Of a stretch of DNA of 8,086 nt, positions 5,789 through 8,086 are shown in pieces (the stretch's first letter is position 1; each line of letters begins with the position of its first letter). Both the position numbers and the translations under genes were made by a program. Location of the stretch: positions 1-8,086 of the forward strand of contig JAVBRE010000076.1 in the NCBI GenBank assembly GCA_031548325.1, written 5' to 3'. This DNA is from FLUQ01 sp031548325. GTDB lineage: Bacteria; Desulfobacterota; Desulfovibrionia; Desulfovibrionales; Desulfovibrionaceae. Under the pieces are notes generated by a model. The model did no database searches, was not told the origin of the DNA, and saw only the letters and a list, made by a program, of their open reading frames with translations.

Positions 5789-5816
5789 TTTTCGGCGCTG
5801 CCTCCTTTTTCTTTAG
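5789..5816 (-). promoter_or_regulatory. Distal second sigma28 promoter
   Basis: On the minus strand, CTAAA (5816-5812), 15 bases and GCCGAAAA (5796-5789) repeat the elements of the proximal promoter exactly, 131 bases further upstream. Both spacers begin with an A-rich then G-rich run. The site faces flagellin and its -35 lies about 84 bases from the divergent panB start. It may be a tandem promoter or a remnant of a duplicated flagellin control region. Confidence 0.7.
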
Positions 5817-5899
5817 GGTTTGCCCGAATAAAAGCGATTTTTCTTTTGCGAAATGCATGGTACTCCTACTCCCGGCTGCAAAAACATCAAGGAGCCCAC

Positions 5900-6775
5900 A
5901 TGAGCGCACACAACAACCCCGGCAAGGGCCCCCTGTCCGCGCCGGACATCAGAAACTGCAAGGGCGCGCGCAAAGTCGCGGTCCTTACCGCCTATGATTG
6001 CTCTTCCGCCGCGCTGGCGGATGCGGCGGGAGTGGACGCTGTACTGGTGGGCGATTCTCTCGGCATGGTCATGCTGGGACGGCCCGACACCCTGTCCGTG
6101 ACCCTGGACGAAATGATCCTGCATTGCCGATCGGTCAAAGACAGCGTCAACCGCGCTCTGGTGGTGGCCGACATGCCCTTCATGAGCTATGAGCCGGGGG
6201 TGGACGAAGCCCTGCGCAATGCCGCCCGTCTTTGCCGGATGAGCGGCGTGCGCGCGGTCAAGCTCGAAGGCGGAAAACGCATCCTGCCTCAGGTGGAAGC
6301 CCTGATCGCGGCGGGCATTCCGGTTATGGGGCACCTGGGCCTTACCCCCCAGCGCGCCGCCGTGCTGGGCGGCTTCAAAGTCCAGGGCAAGACCGCGAGG
6401 GCCGCGGCCGCACTGCTGGACGACGCTTTGAGTCTGCAGGAAGCGGGCTGTTTTTCCCTGGTGCTTGAAGCCATACCCGCCCCCCTGGCCCGGCGGGTCA
6501 CCGAGCGCCTCAGCATACCCACCATCGGCATCGGCGCCGGGCCCGACTGCGACGGCCAGGTTCTGGTCTATCACGACCTGCTCGGCCTCTATGAACGCTT
6601 CACGCCGCGTTTCGTCAAGCAGTACGCCAAACTCGCTCCCGTCATCAAAGAAGCCGTGGGCGCCTATGTCGCCGACGTGCGGGCCGGAACCTTTCCCGGG
6701 CCGGAACACTCCTTCGGCATGCCTGAAGAAGAAAAAGCCAAACTGGACGACCTGCTTGCGCAAAGCGCCCGATAA
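5900..6775 (+). CDS. panB: Ketopantoate hydroxymethyltransferase PanB
   Basis: PanB transfers a hydroxymethyl group from 5,10-methylene-tetrahydrofolate to 2-oxoisovalerate, giving ketopantoate, the first committed step to pantothenate and coenzyme A; it is cytoplasmic. The 291 residues form the usual single TIM-barrel domain. The metal and substrate residues are in place: Asp52 in VGDSLGM, Asp91 in ADMPFMSY, Lys121 and Glu123 in VKLEGG, His145 in MGHLGL and catalytic Glu190 in LEAIPA. These correspond to E. coli Asp45, Asp84, Lys112, Glu114, His136 and Glu181. AAGGAG at 5889-5894, five bases before ATG, sets the start; the open frame back to 5777 covers flagellin promoter DNA and is not coding. 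purT follows after 26 bases, so they are probably cotranscribed. panC and panD are not in the window. I found no convincing sigma70 promoter for it in 5817-5890. Confidence 0.96.
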   Translation: MSAHNNPGKGPLSAPDIRNCKGARKVAVLTAYDCSSAALADAAGVDAVLVGDSLGMVMLGRPDTLSVTLDEMILHCRSVKDSVNRALVVADMPFMSYEPGVDEALRNAARLCRMSGVRAVKLEGGKRILPQVEALIAAGIPVMGHLGLTPQRAAVLGGFKVQGKTARAAAALLDDALSLQEAGCFSLVLEAIPAPLARRVTERLSIPTIGIGAGPDCDGQVLVYHDLLGLYERFTPRFVKQYAKLAPVIKEAVGAYVADVRAGTFPGPEHSFGMPEEEKAKLDDLLAQSAR

Positions 6776-6801
6776 CCATTCAAATATCCGTTGAGGACAC
6801 C

Positions 6802-7983
6802 ATGACCAGCATCGGTACCCCCGGCACGGCGACCGCCAAAAAAATCCTGCTTCTGGGCTCCGGCGAACTGGGCCGCGAAGTGACCATCGAAGCCATGCGC
6901 CTAGGCGCAGAAGTCATCGCGGCGGACCGCTATGCCGATGCCCCGGCCATGCAGGTCGCCCATCGCTCCGTCGTCATCTCCATGCTGGACGGTTCCGCCC
7001 TGGCCGCGCTGATCGAAAAGGAACAGCCCGACCTCATCGTGCCCGAAATAGAAGCCATCGCCACAGACACCCTGGTGGATCTCGAAAAAAAAGGCTTTCG
7101 CGTCGTGCCCACAGCCAATGCCGCCCGTCTGACCATGAACCGCGAAGGCATCCGCCGCCTCGCGGCGGAAAAACTACGCCTCGCCACCTCCCCCTACCGC
7201 TTCGCCGGATCATGGGAGGAATTCAAAGAGGCGGTCGAAACCGTGGGAATCCCCTGCGTGGTCAAACCGGTCATGAGTTCGTCCGGCAAGGGGCAGAGCA
7301 CTGTCCGCGCCAAAGAAGACGTGCAAAAGGCCTGGGAGTATGCCCAGTCCGGTGGCCGGGCCGGGGAAGGCAGAGTCATTGTGGAAGGCTTTGTCGACTT
7401 TGACTATGAAATCACCCAGCTTACCGTACGCCATGCGGGCGGCGTAACGTTCTGCGAGCCCATCGGACACTTCCAGGAAGACGGCGATTATCGCCTTTCC
7501 TGGCAGCCCCAGCCCATGAGCGAACAGGCCATGGCCAGAGCGCGCTTCATTGCCGGCGCGGTTACCGAAGCCCTGGGCGGGTACGGCATCTTCGGGGTGG
7601 AACTGTTCATCAAGGGCGACGAGGTGTGGTTCAGCGAGGTCTCGCCCCGCCCGCACGACACAGGCCTTGTTACCTGCATTTCCCAAAACCTTTCGGAATT
7701 CGCCCTGCACGCCAGAGCCATCCTGGGCTTGCCTGTTCCCCAGGTGCGCCAGAACGGCCCGGCCGCCTCGGCGGTAATTTTGCCCACGGGCGACAGCACC
7801 CAGCCCGCATACCACAACCTGGACAAGGCCCTGGAAGAACCGGACACCAACCTCATGCTCTTCGGCAAGCCGGAAATCCACGGCAGGCGCCGCATGGGTG
7901 TGGCTTTGGCCCTTGATTCCTCCTTGGAAAAGGCCAAGGCCAAGGCCAAGCGAGTTGCGGACACAGTGACGGTAACTTTCTAA
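6802..7983 (+). CDS. purT: Formate-dependent phosphoribosylglycinamide formyltransferase PurT
   Basis: PurT uses ATP and formate to formylate glycinamide ribonucleotide in purine synthesis, replacing folate-dependent PurN; it passes through formyl phosphate. The length of 393 residues matches E. coli (392) almost residue for residue. In order: LLLGSGELGREV (16-27), the DRYADAPAM substrate block, VPEIEAIATD, TMNREGIRRLAAE, ATP-grasp VVKPVMSSSGKGQ with Lys155, VIVEGFVDFDYEIT, QEDGDYRLSWQPQ, GYGIFGVELF, SEVSPRPHDTG with metal ligand Glu279, GPAASAVILP and LFGKPEI-GRRRMGVALA. GAGGA at 6793-6797 precedes the ATG. It is the last gene of the panB-purT pair, 31 bases before a strong terminator. The C-terminal KAKAKAK comes from three tandem AAGGCC units (7930-7947). 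Formate use suits an anaerobe with abundant formate, as inference. Confidence 0.97.
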   Translation: MTSIGTPGTATAKKILLLGSGELGREVTIEAMRLGAEVIAADRYADAPAMQVAHRSVVISMLDGSALAALIEKEQPDLIVPEIEAIATDTLVDLEKKGFRVVPTANAARLTMNREGIRRLAAEKLRLATSPYRFAGSWEEFKEAVETVGIPCVVKPVMSSSGKGQSTVRAKEDVQKAWEYAQSGGRAGEGRVIVEGFVDFDYEITQLTVRHAGGVTFCEPIGHFQEDGDYRLSWQPQPMSEQAMARARFIAGAVTEALGGYGIFGVELFIKGDEVWFSEVSPRPHDTGLVTCISQNLSEFALHARAILGLPVPQVRQNGPAASAVILPTGDSTQPAYHNLDKALEEPDTNLMLFGKPEIHGRRRMGVALALDSSLEKAKAKAKRVADTVTVTF

Positions 7984-8013
7984 CCCCGGCTGGCACTTCG
8001 GATTTACGTAAGC

Positions 8014-8048
8014 GACAAGGCCGCCCTTTCGGGCGGCCTTGTCTTTTT
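8014..8048 (+). terminator. Rho-independent terminator after purT
   Basis: GACAAGGCCGCCC (8014-8026) pairs perfectly with its complement (8031-8043) over a TTTC loop, followed by five T residues (8044-8048). This 13-bp GC-rich stem with a U tract is a textbook intrinsic terminator for panB-purT. A second small palindrome, CCGGGG/CCCCGG (8054-8059 and 8067-8072), lies just beyond it; I see no gene in 8049-8086. Confidence 0.92.
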
Positions 8049-8086
8049 CTCGACCGGGGGCACACACCCCGGCCGGCTCAGGACGA

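Noticed and set aside
5817..5890. A sigma70 or sigma54 promoter for panB
   Set aside because: TTGCCC and TTGCGA hexamers exist, but no acceptable -10 lies at 16-18 bases. The TGGTAC to TGCA spacing does not fit sigma54.
5777..5899. Extended start for panB
   Set aside because: It translates the distal sigma28 promoter region. AAGGAG before ATG 5900 and PanB family length favour the shorter form.
5682..5909. A 75-codon minus-strand frame upstream of flagellin
   Set aside because: It is Lys/Arg-rich low complexity, crosses a promoter, has no good ribosome site, and ends before the flagellin start.
7930..7947. Three tandem AAGGCC units in purT as a phase-variation tract
   Set aside because: Six-base units keep the frame, and so short a tract near the C-terminus encodes an ordinary Lys-Ala helix.

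Overview
The window is high-GC bacterial DNA with a gene set and protein style typical of the Desulfovibrionaceae, the gut and sediment sulfate reducers. The clearest hint is a short 296-residue flagellin ending in a Desulfovibrio-like tail (QANSLPRMALQLMGG). This assignment is from memory of such proteins and is not proven here. There is no rRNA, tRNA, CRISPR array, transposase or phage gene, so this looks like chromosomal backbone carrying a few uncharacterised genes.

Layout from left to right. Bases 1-105 hold a tandem hairpin just upstream of a two-gene operon: an RND/NodT-type outer-membrane efflux lipoprotein (118-1554) and an uncharacterised Met-rich lipoprotein (1583-2734), closed by a 14-bp stem-loop. 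A near-consensus sigma70 promoter (2865-2893) with a structured leader then serves a 74-residue Cys-rich protein of unknown function (3035-3259). A perfect 15-bp inverted repeat separates that gene from mnmA (3352-4485), the tRNA U34 2-thiolase. An AT-rich pocket and a terminator separate mnmA from the convergent flagellin gene (4677-5567, minus strand). The 332-base divergent region 5568-5899 holds two near-identical sigma28 promoter cores aimed at flagellin, and a leader that can fold two GGA-loop hairpins, one containing the ribosome binding site. On the plus strand, panB (5900-6775) and purT (6802-7983) form a tight pair ending in a strong intrinsic terminator (8014-8048).

The first operon is probably the outer-membrane end of an efflux system whose pump genes lie outside the window. 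The flagellin unit is a late motility gene with probable sigma28 control and possible CsrA control. panB and purT are both one-carbon-consuming biosynthetic enzymes, one using methylene-tetrahydrofolate and the other formate. I see no obvious new multi-gene defence or mobile system. The best leads are the flagellin control region, the small Cys-rich gene with its promoter and leader, and the unknown lipoprotein paired with the efflux channel.
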